64,000 nucleotides of DNA from Gordonia alkaliphila. Lineage in GTDB: Bacteria; Actinomycetota; Actinomycetes; Mycobacteriales; Mycobacteriaceae. Below the pieces are notes generated by a model, which saw only the letters and a program-made list of their open reading frames with translations, did no database searches and was not told the DNA's origin. The position numbers and the translations under genes were made by a program. The stretch covers positions 1,178,001-1,242,000 of the forward strand of contig NZ_JALKBW010000001.1 in NCBI RefSeq assembly GCF_023017165.1, read 5' to 3'. This document shows positions 1 through 7,484 of this stretch, piece after piece (the stretch's first letter is position 1; each line of letters opens with the position of its first letter).

Positions 1-201
1 CCCATCCGCGCTGCCCGGATTGCCAGACGGCGGGTGAACTGCGTGATCACACCGACCGTGTCCTGACCGATGCACCGATCAGTGGTCACCCTGTCATCCT
101 GCACGTCGCGGTTCCCCGGTTCGCGCGCCGCACCAGCGACTGCAGTGCGCCCATCGGCACAGAATAGCGACACGACAGTCGGTCCCCGTTGAACACCGCG
201 G
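1..201. other. Leading flank, no gene recognised
   Basis: I see no convincing coding frame, RNA gene or repeat here. It lies downstream of the stop of the histidine-phosphatase gene, so it is probably the 3' flank of that minus-strand operon plus part of a neighbour cut off by the window edge. Confidence 0.4.
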
Positions 202-885
202 TCAGCGGAAGGTCGCCATCCCGACGTCGGTGGCCGACAGGTGAGCGTGTTCGTTCATCGAGACGACGGTGATGCCGCGGCGTCCGACGAGCAGCTTGGT
301 GTACGACGCGTTGACCATGGCGCGGGCCAGCGTGGGCCACGACTGTGCGGGCACGCCCCAGAGCCGAGCGATCAGCGCGGTGATGGTGCCGGCCGACGAG
401 ACGGCGAGCACGGTCTGCCCGGATCCGGCCAGTTCCACCGCGCGATCGGCGGCGGCGCTGGTGCGCTCGACGTACTGGGCGTACGTCTCGTCGGAGTCGG
501 CCGCGCCCGCGGTCCAGCGGAGCAGCGCGGCGTCGAGCACCTGCTGGTAGGCCGCCGGCGATCCGTACAGGTCCGGCGTCGGTCCGCCCGGCAGCGCCGG
601 GATCACGTACTCGTCCCAGCCCGCATCCACGGTGGGCTCGGGCAGGGTTCCGTCGTGCACGCCGCCGAACGCGGCCAGCACGGCGTCGCGGGTGGCGACC
701 TGGCGGGGCAGCCCGCCGCTCACCGCCGCGGTGAACGCCGGCACCTGCCGGGCCAGTTCCCGCCCGGTGGCCGCGGCCTGCTCGAAGCCAAGGTCGGTGA
801 GCCCGGGCGCGTCCGCCGGGACGGGCGCGGTGGAGTACGCGTGCATCGGCGCCTGACCGTGCCGCACCAGGTAGATGACTCCCAC
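202..885 (-). CDS. Histidine phosphatase superfamily protein, altered second His motif
   Basis: This 227-aa protein starts at a GTG. Its N-terminus reads VIYLVRHGQA, which carries the RHG phospho-acceptor motif of the histidine phosphatase (phosphoglycerate mutase-like) fold. An Arg in the GGLPRQVATRDAV stretch fits the second substrate Arg. Near the C-terminus, where the family normally has V-S-H-G/A-G with the second catalytic His, this protein reads VSSAGTI, so the His appears to be Ser. It may be a weak or non-classical phosphatase. It is the last gene of the acyl-CoA dehydrogenase operon and starts 3 nt after the SDR stop. The substrate cannot be inferred. Confidence 0.85.
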   Translation of the reverse strand: MGVIYLVRHGQAPMHAYSTAPVPADAPGLTDLGFEQAAATGRELARQVPAFTAAVSGGLPRQVATRDAVLAAFGGVHDGTLPEPTVDAGWDEYVIPALPGGPTPDLYGSPAAYQQVLDAALLRWTAGAADSDETYAQYVERTSAAADRAVELAGSGQTVLAVSSAGTITALIARLWGVPAQSWPTLARAMVNASYTKLLVGRRGITVVSMNEHAHLSATDVGMATFR

Positions 886-888
886 GGA

Positions 889-1629
889 TCAGGCCCGGTG
901 CAGGTTGGTGCCGGGGCGCGACAGCACGGCCTGCGGCAGCACCGCGTAGCGACCGAGCTGCGTGACCGCGTGGGCGATGGTCGCGACGTCGGCGCCGGTG
1001 ATCATCTCCTCGGCCGGAATCGCGCCCTCGCCCTTGGTCCATTCGGACATGTCGGTGTCGACATAGCCGGGGCAGATCGCCGTGGCCGAGACGCCGCGCA
1101 TCGACTCCTCCAGGTTGAAGGTCTCGCACATCGAGACCAACGCGGCCTTGGTGGACCCGTAAGCGGTCAGATTCGGCTCGGGGTAGACGCCGGTGATCGA
1201 CGAGATGGCGATTACCTTGGCCGCACCGTCGTCGCCGGCGGTGGCCCGCAGCGTCGGCAGCATGCCCTGCAGCAGCAGGAAGGGCGCACGCAGATTCACC
1301 TGGTAGAGGCGGTCCAGGCGGCGGACCGGGAAGTCCTCCACCGCACCCATCACGCCCATGCCCGCGTTGATGACCAGCGCATCGCACCGGCCGAAGGCCG
1401 CGGTGTGTGCGGCGGTCAGGTCGGCGAGCGCAGCGTCGTCGGTCATGTCGGCGACGCACACCTCCACGCGGCCGCCGTGCGCCCGCAGCGCCTCGGCGCG
1501 TTCGTTGAGAGCGTCGAGTCCGCGCGCAGAGATCGTCAGATCCCAACCGTGTGCCGCCAGGCGCTCGGCGATGGCCGCGCCGATGCCGCGCGAGCCTCCG
1601 GTAATCAGGGCTGCTTTGCGAGAGGTCAT
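889..1629 (-). CDS. SDR-family NAD(P)-dependent oxidoreductase
   Basis: A 246-aa classical short-chain dehydrogenase/reductase. The cofactor-binding motif TGGSRGIG sits at the N-terminus, NAGMGVMG marks the NAG element, and the catalytic Ser plus the YGSTK pair (Tyr-x-x-x-Lys) are visible mid-protein. SDRs reduce or oxidise hydroxyl/keto groups with NAD(P)H in the cytoplasm; this substrate is unknown. The start codon overlaps the stop of the phosphotransferase gene by 4 nt (ATGA), indicating translational coupling. The neighbours (acyl-CoA dehydrogenase, APH-like kinase) suggest a lipid or acyl-CoA degradation branch, which is inference. Confidence 0.92.
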   Translation of the reverse strand: MTSRKAALITGGSRGIGAAIAERLAAHGWDLTISARGLDALNERAEALRAHGGRVEVCVADMTDDAALADLTAAHTAAFGRCDALVINAGMGVMGAVEDFPVRRLDRLYQVNLRAPFLLLQGMLPTLRATAGDDGAAKVIAISSITGVYPEPNLTAYGSTKAALVSMCETFNLEESMRGVSATAICPGYVDTDMSEWTKGEGAIPAEEMITGADVATIAHAVTQLGRYAVLPQAVLSRPGTNLHRA

Positions 1630-2642
1630 TGCAGTGCTTTCAGTCCGGTGTCGATGAAGTGCGCGGTGGCCTCGGCGGCGCGTTCGGCGCCCTCGGCGCC
1701 CGACGATCCGCCCTGCAGGGCGCGGTGGGTGATGCCTTCGGCGATCACGCCGAGCTTGAGGTTGGCCAGACCCACGTAGAAGCCCCAGTCGCCGAGGTCG
1801 GCGCCGGAGATCTCGGCGTAGCGCTGCGCCATGGCCGCCGAATCGGGGTAGCGGTCACTGGTCCAGGCGGCCTCGAAGCCGAGGACCTGGGAGAAGACCG
1901 GCTCCCGGTAGACGCACATCAGCGCGACGTCGGTAAGCGGATCGCCGAGGGCGGCCATCTCCCAGTCGACGACGGCGGCGATGCGGCCCGGGTCGTCGGC
2001 GGCGACGATGGTGTTGTCGATGCGGAAGTCGCCGTGCACGATGGTCGACCGCGCCTGCGCCGGAACCCGCTCCGCCAACTGGCCGGCGAGACGTTCGACG
2101 TCGGGCAGCTCCCGGGTCTTCACGTGTCCCCACTGGCGCGTCCACAGCTTCACCTGGCGTGCGGCGAAGCCTTCCGGACGCCCGAAGTCGGCCAGGCCGA
2201 CGGCCTGGTAGTCCACCTCGTGCAGATCGGCCAGGGTCCGGACCAGCGCGTCGAAGTTGGTCGCCACGTCGGTGTCGGACCAGGCGTCCAGATCCTCCGC
2301 GGACCGGATCACCTGGCCGTCGACGAACTCCACCACCGTGCAGGGGGCGCCGATGAACTCTCCGGTGCGGTCGATCGCGACGGGCGTGGCGACCGGCACC
2401 GCGGTACCCGAGAGTGCCGAGGTCACCGCCCATTCGCGTTCCATGTCGTGCGCCGACGGCGTGAGGCCGGCGAGCGGGGGCCGACGGGCCACCCAGCGTC
2501 GCTCGGCGTCGCCGACGATGTAGGTCAGATTGGAGCGACCGCCGCTGATCAGCTCGATCTGGAGGTCGCCGACCACGTCGATGCCGTTGGCCGCCAACAG
2601 CTTCCGCAGATCCGCGGACTTCAGTCCCGGATGATCAGACAT
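1626..2642 (-). CDS. Phosphotransferase (APH-like) of the acyl-CoA dehydrogenase-associated type
   Basis: A 338-aa protein starting MSDHPGLKSADLRKLL. It carries the aminoglycoside phosphotransferase-like fold: the catalytic loop HGDFRIDN and the metal-binding VVDWEMAALGDP segment near residues 215-245. Relatives are commonly encoded next to, or fused with, acyl-CoA dehydrogenases (the ACAD10/11-like arrangement) and are thought to act on hydroxyacyl compounds rather than antibiotics. The start was chosen because it overlaps the acyl-CoA dehydrogenase stop by 8 nt; the open frame extends 80 codons further upstream, but only as antisense-type low-complexity sequence inside that gene. It ends with a 4-nt overlap into the SDR gene. 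Confidence 0.9.
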   Translation of the reverse strand: MSDHPGLKSADLRKLLAANGIDVVGDLQIELISGGRSNLTYIVGDAERRWVARRPPLAGLTPSAHDMEREWAVTSALSGTAVPVATPVAIDRTGEFIGAPCTVVEFVDGQVIRSAEDLDAWSDTDVATNFDALVRTLADLHEVDYQAVGLADFGRPEGFAARQVKLWTRQWGHVKTRELPDVERLAGQLAERVPAQARSTIVHGDFRIDNTIVAADDPGRIAAVVDWEMAALGDPLTDVALMCVYREPVFSQVLGFEAAWTSDRYPDSAAMAQRYAEISGADLGDWGFYVGLANLKLGVIAEGITHRALQGGSSGAEGAERAAEATAHFIDTGLKALQ

Positions 2643-3852
2643 TGCGCACGCCCGCCTCGCGGGCCTTGCTCGCACGGCCCACGGCCCGCTTGGCCAGTGC
2701 CCAACGGTGCACCTCGGAGGGTCCGTCGTAGATGCGGAACGGACGGACCTCGTTGGCCAGCCGTGCCAGCGGCAGGTCGTCGGACACACCCAGGCCGCCG
2801 CACATCTGCACGCAACGGTCCAGGATGCGCGAGAACGCCTCGGCACCATAGGTTTTGGCGATCGACGTGGAGTTCGAGGCATGCTCGCCCTGGTCCAGTT
2901 CCCAGCAGGCGTTGGTCAGCAGCGCGCGGGCCGCGGCCAGGTCGATCTCGTTGTCGGCCACCATCTGCTGGATCATGCCGAGATCACCAAGGCGGCCGCC
3001 GAAGCCCTCGCGGGTGCCGACGTAGTCGAGCGCGATGTCGTGAGCCCGCTCGGCCACACCCATCCAGCGCATCACGTGCGTCATGCGGGCCGGGCCGAGA
3101 CGCACCTGCGCGTAGCGGTAGCCCTCGTCGGGCTCGCCGAGGACGTCCTCGTCGGGCACGAAGACGTCGGTGAAGGTCACCTCGCAGTGGCCGCCGATCA
3201 TGCCGCGGTCGTAGGTGTGCACGTAGCGGCCCACCTCGATGCCGGGGGTGCCCGCAGGCGCGAGGAACATCGTCGCGCCGCCGCGGTCGCCGGGCTCGCC
3301 CTTGGTGCGCGCCATGATGATCCACATCCCGGCGCCGTCGGCACCGGTGATGAAGCGCTTCATGCCGTTGATCTTCCAGCCGCCGGGGACGCGAACCGCG
3401 TTGGTGCGCAGGGCGTTCGGGTCGGCGCCGGCGCCGGGTGCGGGCTCGGTCATCGCGAAGGCGCTGCGGATCTCGCCCGAGGCGAGCGGCGCCAGGTAGC
3501 GATCCTTCTGCGTCGGGCTGGCGACCTCGGCCAGCATGTGCACATTGCCCTCGTCCGGGGCGCCGAGGTGCAGGGCGACGGGGCCGAAAGTCGATCGGCC
3601 GGCCGCGGTAAAAACCGGCGAGCGGTCAGACATGTTCAGCCCCAGACCGCCGAACTCGACGGGTGCGTGCGGCGCGAAGATGCCGGCCTCCTTGGCCTGG
3701 GCATTCGGGTCGCGACGCAGATCGTCACCACCGGCCGCCACGATGTCGCCGGCGAACTTGTTCTCCAGCGGCAGCACGACGTCGTCGATGAAGGTACGGG
3801 TCCGCGCAACGAGGTCGGTCACCTCGGGGCTGTAGGACAGGTCGATGGTCAT
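2635..3852 (-). CDS. Acyl-CoA dehydrogenase
   Basis: A 405-aa FAD-dependent acyl-CoA dehydrogenase, normal family length. Seen: the FAD/substrate segment SAFAMTEPAPGAGADPN, the ITGADGAGMW strand, the central domain ending in DGMIGGHCEVTF-like sequence, and a C-terminal GPSEVHRWALAKRAVG element that replaces the usual GGTNE motif and is typical of the ACAD11-like subgroup. It would oxidise acyl-CoA to trans-2-enoyl-CoA in the cytoplasm. It is the first gene of a four-gene operon with the phosphotransferase, SDR and phosphatase, and is directly preceded by an 18-bp palindrome that is a candidate operator for the adjacent TetR repressors. Confidence 0.93.
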   Translation of the reverse strand: MTIDLSYSPEVTDLVARTRTFIDDVVLPLENKFAGDIVAAGGDDLRRDPNAQAKEAGIFAPHAPVEFGGLGLNMSDRSPVFTAAGRSTFGPVALHLGAPDEGNVHMLAEVASPTQKDRYLAPLASGEIRSAFAMTEPAPGAGADPNALRTNAVRVPGGWKINGMKRFITGADGAGMWIIMARTKGEPGDRGGATMFLAPAGTPGIEVGRYVHTYDRGMIGGHCEVTFTDVFVPDEDVLGEPDEGYRYAQVRLGPARMTHVMRWMGVAERAHDIALDYVGTREGFGGRLGDLGMIQQMVADNEIDLAAARALLTNACWELDQGEHASNSTSIAKTYGAEAFSRILDRCVQMCGGLGVSDDLPLARLANEVRPFRIYDGPSEVHRWALAKRAVGRASKAREAGVRNV

Positions 3853-3871
3853 CTCAGCTCACTCACTCCCT

Positions 3872-3889
3872 ACCGAACGATCGCTCGGT
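3872..3889. promoter_or_regulatory. Palindromic TetR-type operator before the acyl-CoA dehydrogenase operon
   Basis: The sequence ACCGAACGATCGCTCGGT is an 18-bp palindrome with one mismatched pair. It lies in the 36-nt gap between the TetR stop (which it touches) and the acyl-CoA dehydrogenase start. Such palindromes are typical binding sites of TetR-family repressors of lipid genes. Control by one of the two adjacent TetR proteins is inference. Confidence 0.6.
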
Positions 3890-4488
3890 CACCCGTGACT
3901 GTACCCCACAAGATCGCGCGCCAACACCAGGTTCCGCTCGACGAGCTGTTCGGGCGTCTGCCAGCCGCCCGGTCGATACCAGGTGGAGACGCCGACACAC
4001 ATGGTCGACAGCGCGCGCGCGGCGTCGTGCGGAAACTCGGTGGTGAAGATTCCCGCGGCGACGCCGTCGTCCACCGCGTCGTCGACCATCCGCTGCTGTC
4101 GCGTCCGGTGCCCGATGTAGACCGCGCGGTACTCCGGATCCATGCTGCGCACCTCGGTGGAGCCGACGAAGGCCTGGGCGCGCCGGTACATATGGAAGCG
4201 CAGGAGCGACTCGACGAGAGCGTCGAACCGGGCCAGCGGCTCCGCGCCCGCCTCGGCCAGCGCGGCCTCGCTGCGGCCCAGCAGCTCCTCCATCGTCAGC
4301 TCCGAAAGACCTTGCAGCAGAGACTGTTTGGACGGGTAGTGGTGGTAGAGACCGGGCACCGAGAGCCCCGCACGGGAGGCGATGTCGCGCACCGTGGTGC
4401 CGTGATATCCGCTCTCCGCGAAGGCTTCCAGCGCCGCGGAGAGCGGTGCCGGCAGATCGGGCGGGCCATAGTCGCGCCAAGTGGTCAT
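3889..4488 (-). CDS. TetR/AcrR-family transcriptional regulator (199 aa)
   Basis: The N-terminal helix-turn-helix reads GYHGTTVRDIASRAGLSVPGLYHHYPSKQSLL, quoted here only as landmarks: TTVRDIA, GLSVPGLYHHY, SKQSLL. This is a canonical TetR DNA-binding domain (about residues 15-60), followed by an all-helical ligand-binding domain. The chosen start MTTWRDYG overlaps the stop of the upstream TetR gene by 4 nt (ATGA); an in-frame extension of 28 codons lies inside that gene and lacks TetR features. It is co-directional with the acyl-CoA dehydrogenase operon, 36 nt upstream of it, with a palindrome between them. A role in acyl-CoA-responsive repression is likely but inferred. Confidence 0.9.
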   Translation of the reverse strand: MTTWRDYGPPDLPAPLSAALEAFAESGYHGTTVRDIASRAGLSVPGLYHHYPSKQSLLQGLSELTMEELLGRSEAALAEAGAEPLARFDALVESLLRFHMYRRAQAFVGSTEVRSMDPEYRAVYIGHRTRQQRMVDDAVDDGVAAGIFTTEFPHDAARALSTMCVGVSTWYRPGGWQTPEQLVERNLVLARDLVGYSHG

Positions 4489-5117
4489 GGCAACGAACCT
4501 AACCCCAGGAGCAGGTGCACACATACGTCGACCAGCTGAGTGCGGTCCACCTGCACCTCGCCTTCGGTCCACGCTGCGAGCAATCGACCCAGGCCACCGA
4601 CCTGAAAGTAGGCGGCCGCCGTGGTGACCGGACCCGGCGCCACCCCTACGGCCTCGACGGCCGAATCGCCGGTGAGAGCGACGAAGAGTCGGGTCGACTC
4701 GGCCCGCTTGCGCGACACCACCGGGCTGCGCACGGTGTCGGCGAAGAGGAGCCGCCCGACCCGTCGATCCGATTCGATCACCCCGACCACCGCGTCGACC
4801 GCGCCGCGCACCTTGTCCTTCGAATCGTCGCCCGCTGCGAAAGCCCCCAGCGCCTGCTCGGTGATCCGCGCGATCACCCCGTCGTAGGCGGCGGCCACCA
4901 GGTCGTCGATGCCGGGGAAGCTCTCGTAGAAGTAGCGCGGCGTCAGTTCCGCGCGGGCACAGACGCCGCGCACCGTGACCGTGCCGTCGTCGTCCTGCGC
5001 CAGCATGTCCAGCGCCGCCTCGATCAGGGCGGCACGACGGCGAGCCACGCGGGCGTCGCCGGCCTCCCCGCCGTAGGCGCGCAGCACGGGTTCGAATTCA
5101 TTCGCCGACGACATCAC
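4485..5117 (-). CDS. TetR/AcrR-family transcriptional regulator (210 aa)
   Basis: The N-terminal domain contains RRAALIEAALDML followed by GTVTVRGVCARAELTPRYFYESF landmarks (VRGVCARAEL, TPRYFYESF), a TetR helix-turn-helix at about residues 25-70. The C-terminal ligand domain is helical and unassigned. It is divergent from the MpaB-family oxygenase gene at 5215, with 97 nt between the starts, which hold a candidate promoter and an inverted repeat at 5182-5197. The usual arrangement is that such a repressor controls the divergent gene. It is translationally coupled to the second TetR gene downstream. Confidence 0.9.
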   Translation of the reverse strand: MMSSANEFEPVLRAYGGEAGDARVARRRAALIEAALDMLAQDDDGTVTVRGVCARAELTPRYFYESFPGIDDLVAAAYDGVIARITEQALGAFAAGDDSKDKVRGAVDAVVGVIESDRRVGRLLFADTVRSPVVSRKRAESTRLFVALTGDSAVEAVGVAPGPVTTAAAYFQVGGLGRLLAAWTEGEVQVDRTQLVDVCVHLLLGLGSLP

Positions 5118-5135
5118 CCGTCAATCTTGACACTC

Positions 5136-5164
5136 TTGACACTCGCCGCAGGCACGAGTTGAAT
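5136..5164 (+). promoter_or_regulatory. Candidate promoter of the MpaB-family gene
   Basis: TTGACA at 5136-5141, a 17-nt spacer, then TTGAAT at 5159-5164 (4 of 6 match to TATAAT). The 9-mer TCTTGACAC is tandemly duplicated at 5125-5142, giving two possible -35 elements 9 nt apart. Motif-based prediction only. Confidence 0.45.
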
Positions 5165-5181
5165 AAGCGTCACACCAAAGT

Positions 5182-5197
5182 GGTAACAGTCGTTATC
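5182..5197. promoter_or_regulatory. Inverted repeat, candidate TetR operator
   Basis: GGTAAC-AGTC-GTTATC forms an inverted repeat with 6-bp arms (5 of 6 paired) and a 4-bp spacer. It sits between the candidate -10 and the ribosome-binding site of the MpaB-family gene and next to a divergent TetR gene, a typical repressor site. Confidence 0.5.
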
Positions 5198-5214
5198 AGT
5201 TGAACGGAGACGCC

Positions 5215-6105
5215 ATGAGCGCCGAAACCATCACCGCCGGCCAAGCCGACGACATCGCCCGCAATGCCGAGACCATGCCGCGCTCCCGACGCGAAGCGCT
5301 CGACAACGTGGTGATCGACGACATGGACATGCTCGGCATCGCACTGCTCGCCGGGCCCGCGAACGTGATCATGCAGCTCGCCGTACCGGCCGTCGGCTAC
5401 GGCGTCTACGAGTCGACGGTCCACTCCGGCAACCTGTTCAAGAATCCGACCAAGCGCACCCGCACCACGCTGACCTACCTCGCGGTGGCCGCGATGGGCT
5501 CGCCGGAAGTCCGCAAGGCGTACCGCCAGGCGGTGAACAAGTCGCACGCCTACGTGCGCTCCAGCGAGGCCAGCCCGGTCAAGTACAACGCCTTCGACCC
5601 GAAGCTGCAGCTCTGGGTGGCCGCCTGCCTGTACCGCGGCTGGGAGGACATGCAGCGGATCTACGGCGACCCGGCCAAGATCACCGAGGAGGCCTACCAG
5701 CAGGGCGCGGTTATGGGCACCACGCTGCAGATGCCGCGGGACCTGTGGCCGGCTACGCGCGCCGACTTCGAGGAGTACTGGCAGTCGACGCTCGCCGAGG
5801 TCGAGATCGACGACACAATCCGCGAACACCTGATGGCCATCATCCAGCTCGACTTCACCTACAAGCCGATCCGCCTGCTCGGCCGCTGGTACTCGGAGAC
5901 CATGACCATCGGCTTCCTGCCGCCGGAGTTCCAACAGAAGATGCGGGTGTCCCAGACCCCGGCGCAGCGCCGATTCTTCGCAGCGCACAACGCGATTGCC
6001 CGCCAGCTCATCAAGATCCTGCCGAAACCGCTGCGGGAGTTCCCGTTCAACCTGCTACTGGCCGACCTCGACTGGCGCCGCCGCACCGGCCGCCCCCTGG
6101 TCTAA
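5215..6105 (+). CDS. MpaB-family oxygenase (DUF2236)
   Basis: A 296-aa protein with features of the DUF2236 / latex-clearing-protein-like MpaB family: a long helical domain, the GPANVIMQLAVPAVGYGV segment near the N-terminus, a TPKRTRTTLTYLAVAAMG-like block (NPTKRTRTTLTYL), and conserved His/Arg residues expected to bind haem b. Relatives include MpaB of mycophenolic acid synthesis and the Lcp rubber oxygenases; most actinobacterial copies have no known substrate. Start ATG 5215 was chosen because ACGGAG lies upstream; an in-frame TTG at 5200 would place the ribosome-binding site inside the gene. It is transcribed divergently from a TetR gene and ends before a strong hairpin. Confidence 0.85.
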   Translation: MSAETITAGQADDIARNAETMPRSRREALDNVVIDDMDMLGIALLAGPANVIMQLAVPAVGYGVYESTVHSGNLFKNPTKRTRTTLTYLAVAAMGSPEVRKAYRQAVNKSHAYVRSSEASPVKYNAFDPKLQLWVAACLYRGWEDMQRIYGDPAKITEEAYQQGAVMGTTLQMPRDLWPATRADFEEYWQSTLAEVEIDDTIREHLMAIIQLDFTYKPIRLLGRWYSETMTIGFLPPEFQQKMRVSQTPAQRRFFAAHNAIARQLIKILPKPLREFPFNLLLADLDWRRRTGRPLV

Positions 6106-6117
6106 ACCCGGTCAGAC

Positions 6118-6156
6118 CGAAGGCAGTGCCCGCCACGTCGGCGGACACTGCCTTCG
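6118..6156. terminator. Bidirectional hairpin terminator candidate
   Basis: A 17-bp stem with one mismatch (arms 6118-6134 and 6140-6156) and a 5-nt loop lies between the convergent MpaB-family gene and the 183-aa gene. No long T-run follows, as is common in high-GC actinobacteria. Confidence 0.6.
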
Positions 6157-6183
6157 AAGCCCCGCAACAGCGACGCCGACGAT

Positions 6184-6735
6184 CTACAGATCAGGCCACA
6201 GCAGGCCGAACGGCTCCAACCACGGATCGAACGGCGTCCCGATCACACCGAGCTCATCACTCACCGGCGACGAATCGTCTTCCAACGCAAGCAACGGCGA
6301 CGGGGAGACACCGAACAACTCGGCGGCCTCCTGCGCCGCGGCCGGACCGGTAATGGTTCGCGCCGCCGCCTCCGGCTCCGCCTCACCGTCGGGGTCGTAC
6401 ACGTACGCCCGATACACGCAGCGGCTGCCGGCCGGATCCAGACGCCACACCTGGAACACGACACCGAACTCATCGCCGTCTTCACAGATCACCGCCCGAC
6501 CCGTCGGCGCACCCGCAAAGAAGTCCGCCTCACGATGATCGGTCACCATCCCCGGCACACTGATCGACACCCGCACCCCGAGATCGGACTCCTCGACGTC
6601 GTAGTCCAGATCATCGACCGGGCACGACCCGGCTCCCCAACTGGCCCGCAACACCGCTGTCACCCGTTCCACCAGCGCCTCAGCCGCTGCCGCTTCCGCA
6701 ACATCAGCGATCACAACCAGACCGTATGTACTCAC
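6184..6735 (-). CDS. Hypothetical protein, last gene of the porin/nuclease operon
   Basis: A 183-aa acidic protein (start MSTYGLVVIADV) that I do not recognise. It looks cytoplasmic: no signal peptide or membrane helix. The first half reads as a compact alpha/beta fold (VVIADVAEAAAAEALVERV, then DVEESDLGVRVSISVPG), and the C-terminal third is acidic and ends in FGLLWPDL. It overlaps the preceding gene by 4 nt (ATGA), so it is translationally coupled to it. Small acidic cytoplasmic proteins downstream of a toxin-like nuclease gene are often immunity proteins. That is a positional guess only. Confidence 0.75.
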   Translation of the reverse strand: MSTYGLVVIADVAEAAAAEALVERVTAVLRASWGAGSCPVDDLDYDVEESDLGVRVSISVPGMVTDHREADFFAGAPTGRAVICEDGDEFGVVFQVWRLDPAGSRCVYRAYVYDPDGEAEPEAAARTITGPAAAQEAAELFGVSPSPLLALEDDSSPVSDELGVIGTPFDPWLEPFGLLWPDL

Positions 6736-7484
6736 CAGGGCACCTCCAACTCCGGGAACACCGGATCAGTGATCTGCGCATCCGACAGACCAAACCACTT
6801 CAACGTATCCACGCGCGTCTGCGCGAACAACTCCTCCACCAACTGCCGATCACCGGTCTGAATCCGGGCATACAGGTCTTCCCAATAGGCCCGCAACCGC
6901 GCCTCCCCGTGATCAGAAGTCCGGTCACCCCAAATCCCGTACGTCCCGAATCTGCCGTCATCAATAACCCGGCGAACATCAGCCACCAAATCCGGCAACG
7001 GTCGCGAGCCACACAAGACCCTCAGCGAGACCAAATGCTGCAGCGTGATCCCGCGATAAATAAGGCTCTCGCGCCCCCCTACACAATGTGCAATGTACCT
7101 TTTTTCGCTGGCCTCGCGAACACCGAGCACGTCATACTGATCATGAAGCTTCAACAGAGACGCCCACTTCGCGAATTCTGCCACCACCTTCGGGTCACGA
7201 ACATCGCGAAAACGCAACTCTGGATGATCCGGAACCTTGAACTGATCGCCGGGCACACCACCCACGCCAGATTGAGTAGACGGCAACGGATACGAAAGTA
7301 ACCCCTGATAGGCAGCCATATCGCCATTTGACGTCTTCTCCTGGTAGACGAACTGCATCCACCACTGCGGATCGGACCGCATTAACGACGTCGAACTACC
7401 CTTACCAGCGACCTCCCACCCGCCGCCCATCAAAACGGCGGCCTCCGAGGCCACCTCGCGCCACTGCTTCACGGTCAAAGCCAT
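6732..7484 (-). CDS. Hypothetical protein downstream of the nuclease-domain protein
   Basis: A 250-aa protein (start MALTVKQWREVASEAAVLMGG) that I cannot assign to a family. No signal peptide or membrane helix is visible. It is rich in Trp/Tyr (QWWMQFVYQE, YRAYWEDLY) and has an alpha/beta look. It overlaps the end of the large Pro-rich protein gene by 10 nt and the 183-aa gene by 4 nt, so all three are surely co-transcribed. The local GC content is a little lower than in neighbouring housekeeping genes. It may be an immunity protein or an accessory factor for the upstream nuclease-like protein; this is inference from position. Confidence 0.75.
   Translation of the reverse strand: MALTVKQWREVASEAAVLMGGGWEVAGKGSSTSLMRSDPQWWMQFVYQEKTSNGDMAAYQGLLSYPLPSTQSGVGGVPGDQFKVPDHPELRFRDVRDPKVVAEFAKWASLLKLHDQYDVLGVREASEKRYIAHCVGGRESLIYRGITLQHLVSLRVLCGSRPLPDLVADVRRVIDDGRFGTYGIWGDRTSDHGEARLRAYWEDLYARIQTGDRQLVEELFAQTRVDTLKWFGLSDAQITDPVFPELEVPW

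Noticed and set aside
5125..5142. Tandem TTGACAC as a regulatory double site
   Set aside because: Too short and adjacent to be distinguished from a simple duplication of the -35 region; only noted with the promoter.
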